Below are positions 56,931-63,897 of a stretch of 64,000 bases of DNA, piece by piece. This DNA is from Reinekea forsetii (GTDB lineage: Bacteria; Pseudomonadota; Gammaproteobacteria; Pseudomonadales; Natronospirillaceae). Position 1 is the first letter of the stretch, and every line of letters begins with the position of its first letter. Position numbers and translations under genes: made by a program. The stretch covers positions 230,908-294,907 of the forward strand of contig NZ_JAHKPH010000003.1 of NCBI RefSeq assembly GCF_018860385.1. Direction: 5' to 3'. The notes under the pieces were generated by a model, which ran no database searches, was not told the origin of the DNA, and saw only the letters and a list, made by a program, of their open reading frames with translations.

Positions 56931-57136
56931 TCACCCCCTTCCAGGTTCATGCTGTTCATAATAAGGCAGCTCTGCTTCGAATTCTTCCCAGTTTGCCTTA
57001 GAGGTGACAAAGTTGTGAGACATCGGACGCTCTTTAATATCTGAATCTAAAGACCCTATCCGTAGTCGATATCGGTTACAACACCATCTAATGAGTACTG
57101 CAAAGAACCACACAAACAACTTCCTTTGTACATCAT
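56931..57136 (-). pseudogene. GFA-family (glutathione-dependent formaldehyde-activating-like) gene relic
   Basis: From ATG 57136/57133 (GGAGAAG upstream) the sequence reads MYKGSCLCGSLQYSLDG then TDIDYG and a stop, the N-terminus of a GFA/CENP-V-type zinc protein (C-x-C motif). In another frame downstream it reads DSDIKERPMSHNFVTSKANW then EEFEAELPYYEQHEPGRG, matching the family's C-terminal end (HIFVGSKAPW...DDLP). The central 60-70 residues with the remaining zinc cysteines are missing, and the frames differ, so this is a pseudogene by internal deletion. The apparent 62-residue ORF here is not a gene. Confidence 0.75.
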
Positions 57137-57149
57137 CTTCTCCTATAAA

Positions 57150-57611
57150 TTAAACAGTAAGCGTTTTTGTCATAAACCGGCTATTTGGGTCGGCTGTGTA
57201 GTGAGCAAAAGGACCACAATACTCGAAACCATGCTTTTGATAGAGATTTCTCGCAGCCAGAAAGTAGTCTTGCGAGCCGGTTTCCAAGCTTACGGATAAA
57301 TAGCCTTGCTGAGTGGCCAGTTCAAGTACATGAGACAACAACTTAGAAGCAACGCCTAAATTACGCGCCGTTTTTACGGTTCTCATTGACTTCAGTTCAA
57401 TATGACGGGCGGTCAACCGCTTAGTAGCAATACAACCCAGCAACGAATTGTCATTCCATGCGCTGTAAAACTTAATTTCAGGTGCTTTAAGCGCATCCAC
57501 ATCTAACGCATGCACACTTTCCGCTGGCGATGTTGCATACATATCGGCTAAGTGCTCTTCTAGCAACGCAATAACTTCACCACCCGATAAATCATCAACA
57601 ATGATATTCAT
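57150..57611 (-). CDS. GNAT-family N-acetyltransferase
   Basis: 153 residues with a GNAT fold: NSLLGCIATKRLTARHIELK, the acetyl-CoA loop TARNLGVASKLLSHVLELA (Q/R-x-x-G-x-G/A pattern) and YFLAARNLYQKHGFEYCGPF. Substrate unknown. Its ATG overlaps the upstream gene's stop by 4 bases, so it sits in a three-gene cluster 58639 to 57150 on the minus strand. Confidence 0.85.
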   Translation of the reverse strand: MNIIVDDLSGGEVIALLEEHLADMYATSPAESVHALDVDALKAPEIKFYSAWNDNSLLGCIATKRLTARHIELKSMRTVKTARNLGVASKLLSHVLELATQQGYLSVSLETGSQDYFLAARNLYQKHGFEYCGPFAHYTADPNSRFMTKTLTV

Positions 57612-58099
57612 TTTTTAAACCTTTTAAGAGCTAAGGGGAAATTTTTAACTGATAACATATTAGATTGAATCCCTTCGTAACGAGCATACAGCTCTACATT
57701 CGTTAGGGTTTTACTGGGCGCGGTTAAAAAATTGATATCAGTGATTGTTGCCGAAAAGGCTTTGGTTACAACCTGATCGCAAGGTTCATTAGAATAGTGC
57801 TCGTAAATATCGTTACCGTCCCAAGAAATTGAAAGCTTTTCACTGACAGATTTAAACACTTCACCTGAATCAAGATCTTTAATGCTATATTCGACGGTAT
57901 CGGGGAACTGATCCCATATAGCATACTGAGAACCGCAATTGACAAATATTGAAAACTCGCCACTTATCTTTAACACACCCTCAAGGGCTGAGCTTTGTTC
58001 GAGGGCAACTAAAAACCCCTGCTCCGATTCCAAATTGTCATCTCCTAAAGCCCAGCCAAACATTACAACGATAAAAAAGGCAATTCTGAGAGCTACCAT
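57608..58099 (-). CDS. Exported protein, unknown
   Basis: 163 residues with a probable signal peptide (MVALRIAFFIVVMFGWALGD, cleavage after ALG). The mature part is beta-rich and contains two cysteines (NCGSQ and EPCDQ) that could form a periplasmic disulfide. I do not recognise the family. The ATG follows the upstream GNAT stop with no gap and its TGA overlaps the next GNAT gene, so it is translationally linked to both. Confidence 0.65.
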   Translation of the reverse strand: MVALRIAFFIVVMFGWALGDDNLESEQGFLVALEQSSALEGVLKISGEFSIFVNCGSQYAIWDQFPDTVEYSIKDLDSGEVFKSVSEKLSISWDGNDIYEHYSNEPCDQVVTKAFSATITDINFLTAPSKTLTNVELYARYEGIQSNMLSVKNFPLALKRFKK

Positions 58100-58639
58100 T
58101 TAACTGGCTACATTCACGCTACTGGCCTGCCAATCACTTCTTTTAAGCTCGTAATGACACAATTCACGATTCCCTATGGTCACCCTATTTTTGAACTCAA
58201 AACCATTTTTGGTCATCACTTTTCCAGAGGCCATGTTTTCAGGTAAATGCCGAGCAATAATTAGGTTTAAGCCTAATTCGTTAAACCCAAAGTCTATCAA
58301 CGAGGATGCCGCTTCAGTACAAAGCCCCTGCCCCCAAAATGGTACGCCTAACCAATACCCTAAATTACCTGACTCTCCCTTAATTTGGGTAATGCTGATG
58401 GCACCGATGATGTCACTTGATTGATCAAGCTGTATCGCTAATACAATCGCTTCTCGTTGGGCAGCCCAAGTTTCGTGGTTTGCGATCCACTGCTCTGCCA
58501 TTCCATCTAAGTATGGGTGAGGTATATTTGCCGTCATATCAGCGATAACCTTTTCACCCGCTAAACACTGCACACTGGCAGCATCCGATGGCTTAAATGG
58601 TCGAAGGGTCATTCTTTTAGATTTTAAAGTAGGTATCAA
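58100..58639 (-). CDS. RimJ/RimL-type N-acetyltransferase
   Basis: 179-residue GNAT of the RimJ/RimL subgroup: KSKRMTLRPFKPSDAASV start, GNLGYWLGVPFWGQGLCTEA (acetyl-CoA loop) and NMASGKVMTKNGFEFKNR. The start is TTG at 58639 because a stop codon lies two codons upstream and the conserved beginning needs it. Acceptor unknown. Confidence 0.85.
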   Translation of the reverse strand: MIPTLKSKRMTLRPFKPSDAASVQCLAGEKVIADMTANIPHPYLDGMAEQWIANHETWAAQREAIVLAIQLDQSSDIIGAISITQIKGESGNLGYWLGVPFWGQGLCTEAASSLIDFGFNELGLNLIIARHLPENMASGKVMTKNGFEFKNRVTIGNRELCHYELKRSDWQASSVNVAS

Positions 58640-58692
58640 AGCTCAGGCCCTCATGCATGTAGGAACACCATTAAAACATTCGGAAAGCCAGT

Positions 58693-58947
58693 TCATAGCC
58701 CAACCTCAGAAGTATTTATAATTTCAGGCTCTAACTGAGATTGCTCAACCCACTTTCGCATTAGCGCATAATCAAAAACAAAATCCAGATATTCAGTAGA
58801 TTCAGCCGATAACGTTATACCGTACGTTTTTAATCTCGATACAATTGATGCGAACATGCAATCTGCTATCGAGAACTTACCAAACAACCAAGGACCAGCG
58901 TTTGAATAGTTTTTATTTCCAATTATAAATTCTATTTTTAGCTCCAA
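58693..58947 (-). pseudogene. Glutathione S-transferase relic (C-terminal half)
   Basis: About 84 codons match only the C-terminal helical domain of a YfcF/GstA-like GST: AGPWLFGKFSIADCMFASIV then SRLKTYGITLSAES and LDFVFDYALMRKWVEQSQ. The thioredoxin-like glutathione-binding N-domain is absent from the upstream sequence, and the only start would be TTG. A decayed gene, adjacent to the GFA relic and GNAT cluster. Confidence 0.75.
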
Positions 58948-59277
58948 ATAGCTAACAGTCTGGTGAATACTTCTCTAGTTTGACTAAATCCAAACGAACT
59001 CCAAAATGCCGTCATCGGCCAATAGAAATATATCATAAGTGCTTGGTGGTTTAATAATATTGTCTAAGATGCTCCAGTTGTTTTCTACTGTAAGCAATCG
59101 TGAAATATACTAGAACAATCGTTAATGGCCACCCACAGCCCTAATTGGGCAGTTAAAATTGGATAACTTAATGCAGGGAGTATTACGGTAGCTAAAGCCG
59201 AGTTGCTAAGCATGGTTCTTGATAATATTTTGAGGTTTTCCATAACCTTCCTTCGTTCCTGCTTCCAATTAAGTGGA
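58948..59277 (-). other. Decayed region with short minus-strand reading frames
   Basis: 330 bases without a solid gene. One 52-codon frame (59085-59243) starts MENLKILSRTMLSNSALATV after GGAAGG and is hydrophobic. A second frame nearby reads ENNWSILDNIIKPPSTYDIF, then LLADDGILEFVW, which looks coding but lacks a start. Either could be relics of lost genes; neither was recognised. Confidence 0.35.
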
Positions 59278-59817
59278 CTAAACTAGTGGTCTGTTTATAT
59301 AATCAACTTTTACGCTGCGTTCGAATACAAACTTAGTTATACCGCAGTTATCGTGAGGGAATCTAACCTTTTCTTTGGTGTCTAGCAATATATTTATAAT
59401 TTCTCGAATCATATGCCCGTGTGTGACAATCAGTATATTCCCATTGTTAAAGCTGCGAATCATCTCAGCGGCTTTGACTGACCTTTTTATGAATTCTTCC
59501 GCAGATTCACTAACAGAATCAGCGCCTTTATTGCTAGTGCTATCAACACCTACTCCATTTAAAACCAATTGCCCCTCAACTAAAACATCACTGTATTCTA
59601 TTGGCAATCCCGTCGTCTCAATAAATGGCTGAACAGTTTGCCTTGCTCTTGGGAGTGAAGAGCAAAGCACTTGATTTATATTAAGTTCACCTAATGAAGT
59701 TACAATTCTTTGCGCCTGTTTAAATCCCTTATTAGAAAGCGGCTCATTCGCTACGGAATTATTGAGACCTAAAGCATTATTTTCAGATTCTGCATGTCTT
59801 AGTAGGTATAGATTCAT
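59278..59817 (-). CDS. Histidine phosphatase (phosphoglycerate mutase-like)
   Basis: 179-residue branch-1 histidine phosphatase. The catalytic motif is LYLLRHAESENN (RHAE) near residue 7, with LCSSLPRARQTVQPF and the second histidine in LIVTHGHMIREI. Probably a broad phosphatase rather than a true mutase; substrate not known. It lies left of the cassette array and no attC-like site follows it. Confidence 0.87.
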   Translation of the reverse strand: MNLYLLRHAESENNALGLNNSVANEPLSNKGFKQAQRIVTSLGELNINQVLCSSLPRARQTVQPFIETTGLPIEYSDVLVEGQLVLNGVGVDSTSNKGADSVSESAEEFIKRSVKAAEMIRSFNNGNILIVTHGHMIREIINILLDTKEKVRFPHDNCGITKFVFERSVKVDYINRPLV

Positions 59818-60105
59818 AGTAATTTCATTATTGGTTTTATGAAAATAAGTTCGGCACTAATAAATACAGTTGATAAATTAATAACCCTGATAGTAACATC
59901 ACAATGAGCGGAAAAATAATAACGATAGAACGCTAGCAAAAGGGTAATACCATTTTAATACAAGGGCCTTATCTATAATATTCTATTCCGTTACTCCAAA
60001 CTTATATAGAACCAAATAAGAAAGAAACAAATAAGACATCAAGAAAGAATAGTTCTTATCACCCTTAAGCTGCAAATTTAAGCGGGCTTGTTCCAGCCAC
60101 TTTTT
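59818..60105. other. Intergenic region at the left end of the cassette array
   Basis: About 290 AT-rich bases with no supported gene. The attC-like site of the last cassette begins at its right edge (60112-60106), but a closing core (GTT-type) was not found within 130 bases, so that site may be truncated. A CTTAAG...TTAAG hairpin lies near 60064-60082. Confidence 0.4.
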
Positions 60106-60112
60106 GTTACTT
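60106..60112 (-). other. attC-like start core of the last cassette (site probably truncated)
   Basis: On the minus strand AAGTAAC, overlapping the stop of the 103-residue membrane protein gene, is the exact reverse complement of the cassette's first seven bases GTTACTT (60431-60425). No matching far core was found, so the array seems to end here. Confidence 0.55.
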
Positions 60113-60418
60113 GATGACTCTTGGATATCTACCGTATTTCACATAATAATGAGCCAATCCAATTGGACTAATTATTATTACGTAAGCGATCCAATTATGC
60201 CTACTCTCTAAATCGCGAAATTTGCTATCCCTAATGCAAAGAAACATGGCTAAAGCAGCCAGAACTAATCTTAGCCAAGATAGGAATTCTATTGTGTACT
60301 GGGGCTCCACTAAAGGTTCACCCTTTATGTAATGAGGTACATTGAGTTGAAACGCAATGATAGATACCCAAAGGACTAATATCGCGATTATAACAACGTA
60401 CTTTTCGGCTAATTTCAT
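60107..60418 (-). CDS. Cassette-borne membrane protein, unknown
   Basis: 103 residues with three hydrophobic segments (VVIIAILVLWVSIIAFQL about 8-25, LRLVLAALAMFLCI about 51-64, WIAYVIIISPIGLAHYYV about 77-94) and a basic tail. Family not recognised. It is the last gene of the integron-type array; its ATG begins 6 bases after a cassette boundary, the usual cassette layout. Confidence 0.65.
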   Translation of the reverse strand: MKLAEKYVVIIAILVLWVSIIAFQLNVPHYIKGEPLVEPQYTIEFLSWLRLVLAALAMFLCIRDSKFRDLESRHNWIAYVIIISPIGLAHYYVKYGRYPRVIK

Positions 60419-60424
60419 ATATGC

Positions 60425-60473
60425 AAGTAACGCCGTTGTTCACGCGCTAGTCGCGTGCAACTTCTTGTTAAGC
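60425..60473 (-). other. attC-like recombination site of the GNAT cassette
   Basis: 49-base imperfect palindrome, minus strand: starts GCTTAAC (overlapping the gene's TAA) and ends GTTACTT. The central helix GTTG-CACGCG pairs with CGCGTG-CAAC with two unpaired A's between, like the extrahelical bases of attC hairpins. The starting core is the exact complement of the cassette's leading GTTAAGC at 61009-61003. Confidence 0.75.
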
Positions 60474-61001
60474 GCAATACCGTAGCCAGTAAACATCACG
60501 TTTTTTTCCTGGTAGTAATGGTGCTGAATAAAATTCTTTTTTAACACCAACTATTTTGAACCCTGCTTTTTCCAAAGCTGACTTTGCCGACAAATTGGTG
60601 GTATCGGTAAAAGACACAACTTCTGATACTTCCATATTTTCAAGAAGATATTGTGTCGCTAACTTGATTGCTTCCTTAGCATGACCTTTACCCCTATAAG
60701 CAGGTAACAAGCCAAAGTGAATTTCAACTGAATTACGAGCTTTGACGAGAGTAAGATAACCTAATGCGTTTGAGCTACTCGCATCAGCGATAATCCAAAT
60801 ACAGCTATCGTTGACACTAAGGCTTGTTCTAATTGCTAACCTTAACAGCATATTTTTTGTTTGAGCAATACTTTCGTGCTTTTCCCGAGCAAGGTACTTA
60901 GAAGACTCTAAATCACTTGTATACTCATAAAGTACTTCCTCATCCCCTGCAACATAATATCTCAAACATAGACTATCTGAAGCTGTGATCACCTTACCCA
61001 T
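60468..61001 (-). CDS. Cassette-borne RimJ/RimL-like N-acetyltransferase
   Basis: 177-residue GNAT protein: ALGYLTLVKARNSVEIHFGL, LLPAYRGKGHAKEAIKLATQ (acetyl-CoA site) and NLSAKSALEKAGFKIVGVKK. Acceptor unknown; acetyltransferases are common cassette genes. The ATG lies two bases after the leading core GTTAAGC, and the TAA stop is inside the attC start core, both typical of integron cassettes. Confidence 0.87.
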   Translation of the reverse strand: MGKVITASDSLCLRYYVAGDEEVLYEYTSDLESSKYLAREKHESIAQTKNMLLRLAIRTSLSVNDSCIWIIADASSSNALGYLTLVKARNSVEIHFGLLPAYRGKGHAKEAIKLATQYLLENMEVSEVVSFTDTTNLSAKSALEKAGFKIVGVKKEFYSAPLLPGKKRDVYWLRYCA

Positions 61002-61002
61002 C

Positions 61003-61097
61003 GCTTAACGCATTTATTTTGGGGCGAGCGGTAGCGAGTCCATAGCCCGCCGCGCTAGCGGTTTTAAGCGGGCTAGACCAACAATTTCTTGTTAATG
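61003..61097 (-). other. attC-like recombination site of the P-loop kinase cassette
   Basis: 95 bases, minus strand: CATTAAC at the start and GTTAAGC at the end. Internal palindromic arms include GCCCGC/GCGGGC, and GGACTC is shared with two other sites in the array. The start core is the exact complement of the cassette's leading GTTAATG (61582-61576). It overlaps the last codons of the gene. Confidence 0.8.
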
Positions 61098-61573
61098 CTG
61101 GTTAGCCACGAATTTACATCTTGCCTTGTACTGAACTTCATCTTTTGTCGTTTAAATTCATTAAACAAAAGTTCATGGTGTTTAAGTGAATTCTTATTCT
61201 CTCGACTATAGTACTCGGAGCACCAAGTAACTAGCTCGGCCAATGATGATTCAGTTTGCCCAGGCTTACTCCTAGACAGCATGCTGGCCTTACATACTTC
61301 CCACTCTATGCTCAGAACAATTAGCAGGTCTGAATAAGGTATGAATTTCTCAGCCAAACCACCAAAAACGCCTTCAACCACCCAGCTATCTTGAACTTTA
61401 TGCCTATCAATGTCTGCGTCGACATGTTCTGGTGATCGTTTGATATTAAAACCACCCGGCTCCCAAAATAGATCATCTAGTGATATGTAATTACATTCAA
61501 TTTTTCCAGAAAGCTCTTCACCTAAATAGGATTTGCCCGAGCCTCCATTTCCAAGTATGACAATTCTTTTCAT
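61073..61573 (-). CDS. Cassette-borne P-loop kinase (adenylate-kinase-like/FlaR-type)
   Basis: 166-residue P-loop NTPase of the small AAA_18/shikimate-kinase-like sort: Walker A ILGNGGSGKSYLGEEL, LDDLFWEPGG, then DSWVVEGVFGGL and SDLLIVLSIEW. These proteins, often annotated DNA topology modulation protein FlaR or adenylate kinase-like, have no proven substrate. ATG follows the leading core by two bases. The terminal seven codons run into the attC site. Confidence 0.82.
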   Translation of the reverse strand: MKRIVILGNGGSGKSYLGEELSGKIECNYISLDDLFWEPGGFNIKRSPEHVDADIDRHKVQDSWVVEGVFGGLAEKFIPYSDLLIVLSIEWEVCKASMLSRSKPGQTESSLAELVTWCSEYYSRENKNSLKHHELLFNEFKRQKMKFSTRQDVNSWLTSINKKLLV

Positions 61574-61575
61574 AG

Positions 61576-61634
61576 CATTAACGTTTACAGCTGTGGCGCG
61601 CGATTTTCGCGTCCACTGCCTGTTTTTGTTATGG
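61576..61634 (-). other. attC-like recombination site of the HAD cassette
   Basis: 59 bases, minus strand: CCATAAC at the start and GTTAATG at the end. The arms CAG-GTGG-CGCGA and TCGCG-CCAC-CTG form an imperfect palindrome with unpaired bases, the layout of short attC sites. The start core is the exact complement of the cassette's leading GTTATGG (62293-62287). The site encodes the C-terminus of the HAD protein. Confidence 0.8.
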
Positions 61635-62280
61635 CTAGTACATCGTAAAATAGTCGATCCATAGCCACCTGGTATTTCGCATTTGTTTTAATACCTATTT
61701 TTGGTGATACCAATGCGGCATCCATACCCATTTTAGTCGCTCCTTCAATATCAGCAATTTCAGAGTCTCCAATCATGAGCGTTTCTTCGGGCCTAACACC
61801 CAATTCACAAAGAACAGCCTCAAAAGCATTACTAGACGGTTTCCTATAACCAATTGCGCACGACCAAACAACACTATCAAAGTACTTTGCCAACCCACGA
61901 GCTTCTAAATCATTTTGGAAGATTTCTTTAGGACCGGTAGCATTTGACAACAAGCCCAACTTAAATCCGTTTCTCTTTAACTCTATAAGCATTTTTTCTA
62001 CGTTCGGCAAAGTTTCGTTAGAACGACAAAATTCTTCTAAATGCCTACGACCAATACCCTCGCTAAATGGAAGCCCTGACCTCTCAAAGCAACGCGCCCA
62101 AATATCCGTCCACTCGGGCTGTTTTTTCTGGTCTGGCTTATATAGAACGCTAATTTCCTTTTCAATCTGCTTTCCTACAACAAAAGCTTTCTCGTCGACA
62201 ACGACAGCTTTAAGAGCATTCGCTAACGAACCTGATTTTGCTATCGTATTTCCAAAATCAAATACTACTGCTTTATACAT
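61585..62280 (-). CDS. Cassette-borne HAD-superfamily hydrolase
   Basis: 231 residues: motif I VVFDFGNTIAKSG (nucleophile Asp in DFGNT), motif II LGLLSNATG, motif III lysine in GYRKPSSNAFEAV and motif IV TLMIGDSEIADIEGA. Probably a phosphoglycolate-phosphatase-like haloacid dehalogenase hydrolase; substrate unknown. The last dozen residues (GSGRENRAPQL) are encoded by the attC-like site itself. Confidence 0.88.
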   Translation of the reverse strand: MYKAVVFDFGNTIAKSGSLANALKAVVVDEKAFVVGKQIEKEISVLYKPDQKKQPEWTDIWARCFERSGLPFSEGIGRRHLEEFCRSNETLPNVEKMLIELKRNGFKLGLLSNATGPKEIFQNDLEARGLAKYFDSVVWSCAIGYRKPSSNAFEAVLCELGVRPEETLMIGDSEIADIEGATKMGMDAALVSPKIGIKTNAKYQVAMDRLFYDVLAITKTGSGRENRAPQL

Positions 62281-62286
62281 AATGGA

Positions 62287-62388
62287 CCATAACGCAAAAA
62301 TAACTGGCGAAATTGCGCGCCAGCGTGATTGAGTCCAGTGCGTACCGCGTAGCGGTGTTTATGCACGAAGTTCATTGCCTTGTTAATT
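62287..62388 (-). other. attC-like recombination site of the small membrane protein cassette
   Basis: 102 bases, minus strand: AATTAAC at the start (overlapping the gene stop) and GTTATGG at the end. It contains GGACTCAATCACGCTGGCGC, nearly repeated in the neighbouring site at 62621-62729 (GGACTCAATTTCGCTGGCGC), and a central ACCGC-TACGCGGT hairpin. The start core is the exact complement of the cassette's leading GTTAATT (62627-62621). Confidence 0.82.
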
Positions 62389-62604
62389 TTCAGTAGCATC
62401 CAATTCTGTGTTTCGATCGATATATTTATTTATTAGTGCTACTAAAGAGTCTACGAAAAGCCAAACAAATAAAACTGCCACTCCTATGTAAAACAATTGT
62501 TTTAGCAATGAAGGATCAACTAGACGTGATTCAGCAATCAAGTCAGCAATTTTCGAATAAATCATAATTGGTGCAATCAAAAGCCAAAAATACTTTCCTT
62601 TCAA
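62383..62604 (-). CDS. Cassette-borne small membrane protein, unknown
   Basis: 73 residues from a TTG start preceded by AAAGGAAA at 7 bases. Two hydrophobic parts (YFWLLIAPIMIYSKIA about 5-20 and LFYIGVAVLFVWLFVDSLVA about 37-56), then a charged tail. Not recognised. The stop overlaps the attC-like start core. Confidence 0.6.
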   Translation of the reverse strand: MKGKYFWLLIAPIMIYSKIADLIAESRLVDPSLLKQLFYIGVAVLFVWLFVDSLVALINKYIDRNTELDATEN

Positions 62605-62620
62605 AATGCTTTCCTTTAGA

Positions 62621-62729
62621 AATTAACGTTTGCATTTGCGGCGAAATGAGCGCCAGCGAAATTGAGTCCTAGGCCCGCCTGAGCGAAGCGAAGGGATTTT
62701 AGGGCCGTTGCAACATGCACTTGTTACAT
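62621..62729 (-). other. attC-like recombination site of the 113-residue protein cassette
   Basis: 109 bases, minus strand: ATGTAAC at the start (overlapping the gene's TAA) and GTTAATT at the end. Inner palindromic blocks GGGCC/GGCCC and CTTCGCTTCGCTCAG are visible, and the right arm contains GGACTCAATTTCGCTGGCGC shared with the next site. The start core is the exact complement of the cassette's leading GTTACAT (63091-63085). Length and layout resemble long chromosomal-integron sites. Confidence 0.82.
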
Positions 62730-63065
62730 TTTTGAAGCCGCAAGATCAACGGCGACCGCTAGTTTAACTTGATGCATTCTACTTAAGCCGAGGGTATAGC
62801 TTTTTAACTCCTGCTTCTCTACGGATGGTTCAACGCTTCCGTCTTTTTCTACTTCCACCCAGACAAGATAGGATGCTTCGATTAGCACTCCATATTTGTC
62901 ATCAGTTTGGTCAGGAGTCCAACGCAAGACATAAGCATTTTTGGTATTAAAACCACTTGCTTCAAGTACCCGCCTTAAATTTGAATTCGGCTCTTGAAGT
63001 GCAACATTGGACGCTACCAGCTCTTGCCGGAAGTCATTCTCCATTTTACTTCCGATAAGTTTCAT
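62724..63065 (-). CDS. Cassette-borne protein, unknown
   Basis: 113 residues from ATG 63065, with AGAGG 9 bases upstream. Contains NLRRVLEASGFNTKNAYVLR, then a beta-like region (GVLIEASYLVWVEVEKDGSV). I do not recognise the family. Gene context is a cassette, with the leading core 20 bases before the start and its own attC-like site at the stop. Confidence 0.65.
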   Translation of the reverse strand: MKLIGSKMENDFRQELVASNVALQEPNSNLRRVLEASGFNTKNAYVLRWTPDQTDDKYGVLIEASYLVWVEVEKDGSVEPSVEKQELKSYTLGLSRMHQVKLAVAVDLAASKM

Positions 63066-63084
63066 GAACAACAGCCTCTTTTAA

Positions 63085-63133
63085 ATGTAACGAGCCTGTA
63101 GATTAACTCAATTATGCCGAGCACACGTTACAA
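63085..63133 (-). other. attC-like site of an upstream, truncated cassette
   Basis: 49 bases, minus strand: TTGTAAC at the start and GTTACAT at the end. It should belong to a cassette to the right whose gene is missing, cut by the transposase insertion a few dozen bases away. Confidence 0.6.
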
Positions 63134-63289
63134 GCTTCTCAATTATATTATTGCCTACCAATTTGACAGATTAATAGACTTTTTCAAGTGGTCTTTTAAA
63201 TTTTTCAGTCATTGTTCGGTATTTTTGCGATGCAAGTCTTAGAAGCCCGCTCTGATACAGCTATTTTGCTAACATCGGCCTTCATTGCG
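63134..63289. other. Junction between cassette array and IS1182-like element
   Basis: 156 bases with no gene. An AT-rich remnant follows the attC-like site; the element end probably lies within it, and the AGACTTTTTCAAGTGGTCT stretch (63177-63195) is a candidate terminal sequence. Without the other end this cannot be confirmed. Confidence 0.35.
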
Positions 63290-63897
63290 CTAAGCCGCTA
63301 GCGCCCCGTTCTTAAACCATTTCTCGATGTTATGGATCATGCAATAGAGCTTCCATTGACCATCTACTTTCTCTTGGCCTCGCAAGCTGAAGCGATTGAG
63401 CCTTTTATTCGTACCGATGTTGCCAAAAACTGGCTCTACTACAGACATTCTATGGCTGTATATCTGTTTGCCTTCCGGGCTATCGACACGCCTTTTCATC
63501 CACTCGGTACAAGGTTTTCCTATTGCCTTATCTTCTGTAAAAGACACAAATCGTCCATGGCCTTTTCGGTCAAGAGGTGACTTTGGATTTTCTAAACACT
63601 TCTCTATCAATTTGCACCCTCGGCATTGGTTCAATCTTGCTTGAAAGCCAATTACCTTTTGTCCGTCGTCGAATACTCTATCCGGTACGTTCCTTAATGT
63701 CTTCCCCGCAGGACAAATACAAGTTCTTTTAATCGGATCATAATCAAACTCCGTATTTGGGAAAACGACTGCTCTTGCGTTTACTGATTTTGGACGCTTT
63801 CTTTTCCCATAGGTTTCTTTTTGATCGCCAAACTTGGGGTCGCGGCTTCTAAATTTATTATCTGGAATGTAAGCATTGATATCGTGTGTATGTAACA
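63290..63897 (-). pseudogene. IS1182-like transposase, C-terminal fragment
   Basis: About 200 codons of the C-terminal half of an IS1182-family (DDE_Tnp_1_6-like) transposase: DINAYIPDNKFRSRDPKFGD, the cysteine-rich block CICPAGKTL...CRGC...KC, and the end VEPVFGNIGTNKRLNRFSLR with YCMIHNIEKW. The N-terminal half is absent because an IS3-type end starts at 63898, and the apparent ATG is created by that junction. Upstream codons run straight into a stop, so this copy is inactive. Confidence 0.82.

Noticed and set aside
56931..57119. 62-residue ORF as a real protein gene
   Set aside because: It starts with TTG without a ribosome site and its two halves match non-adjacent parts of one GFA-family protein in different frames, so it is a deletion relic.
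57150..58639. GNAT/exported protein/GNAT cluster as cassettes
   Set aside because: Genes overlap or abut by 0-4 bases with no intervening attC-like sites; it looks like an ordinary operon.
59278..59817. Histidine phosphatase as a further integron cassette
   Set aside because: No GTT-type leading core before its start and no attC-like palindrome after its stop.
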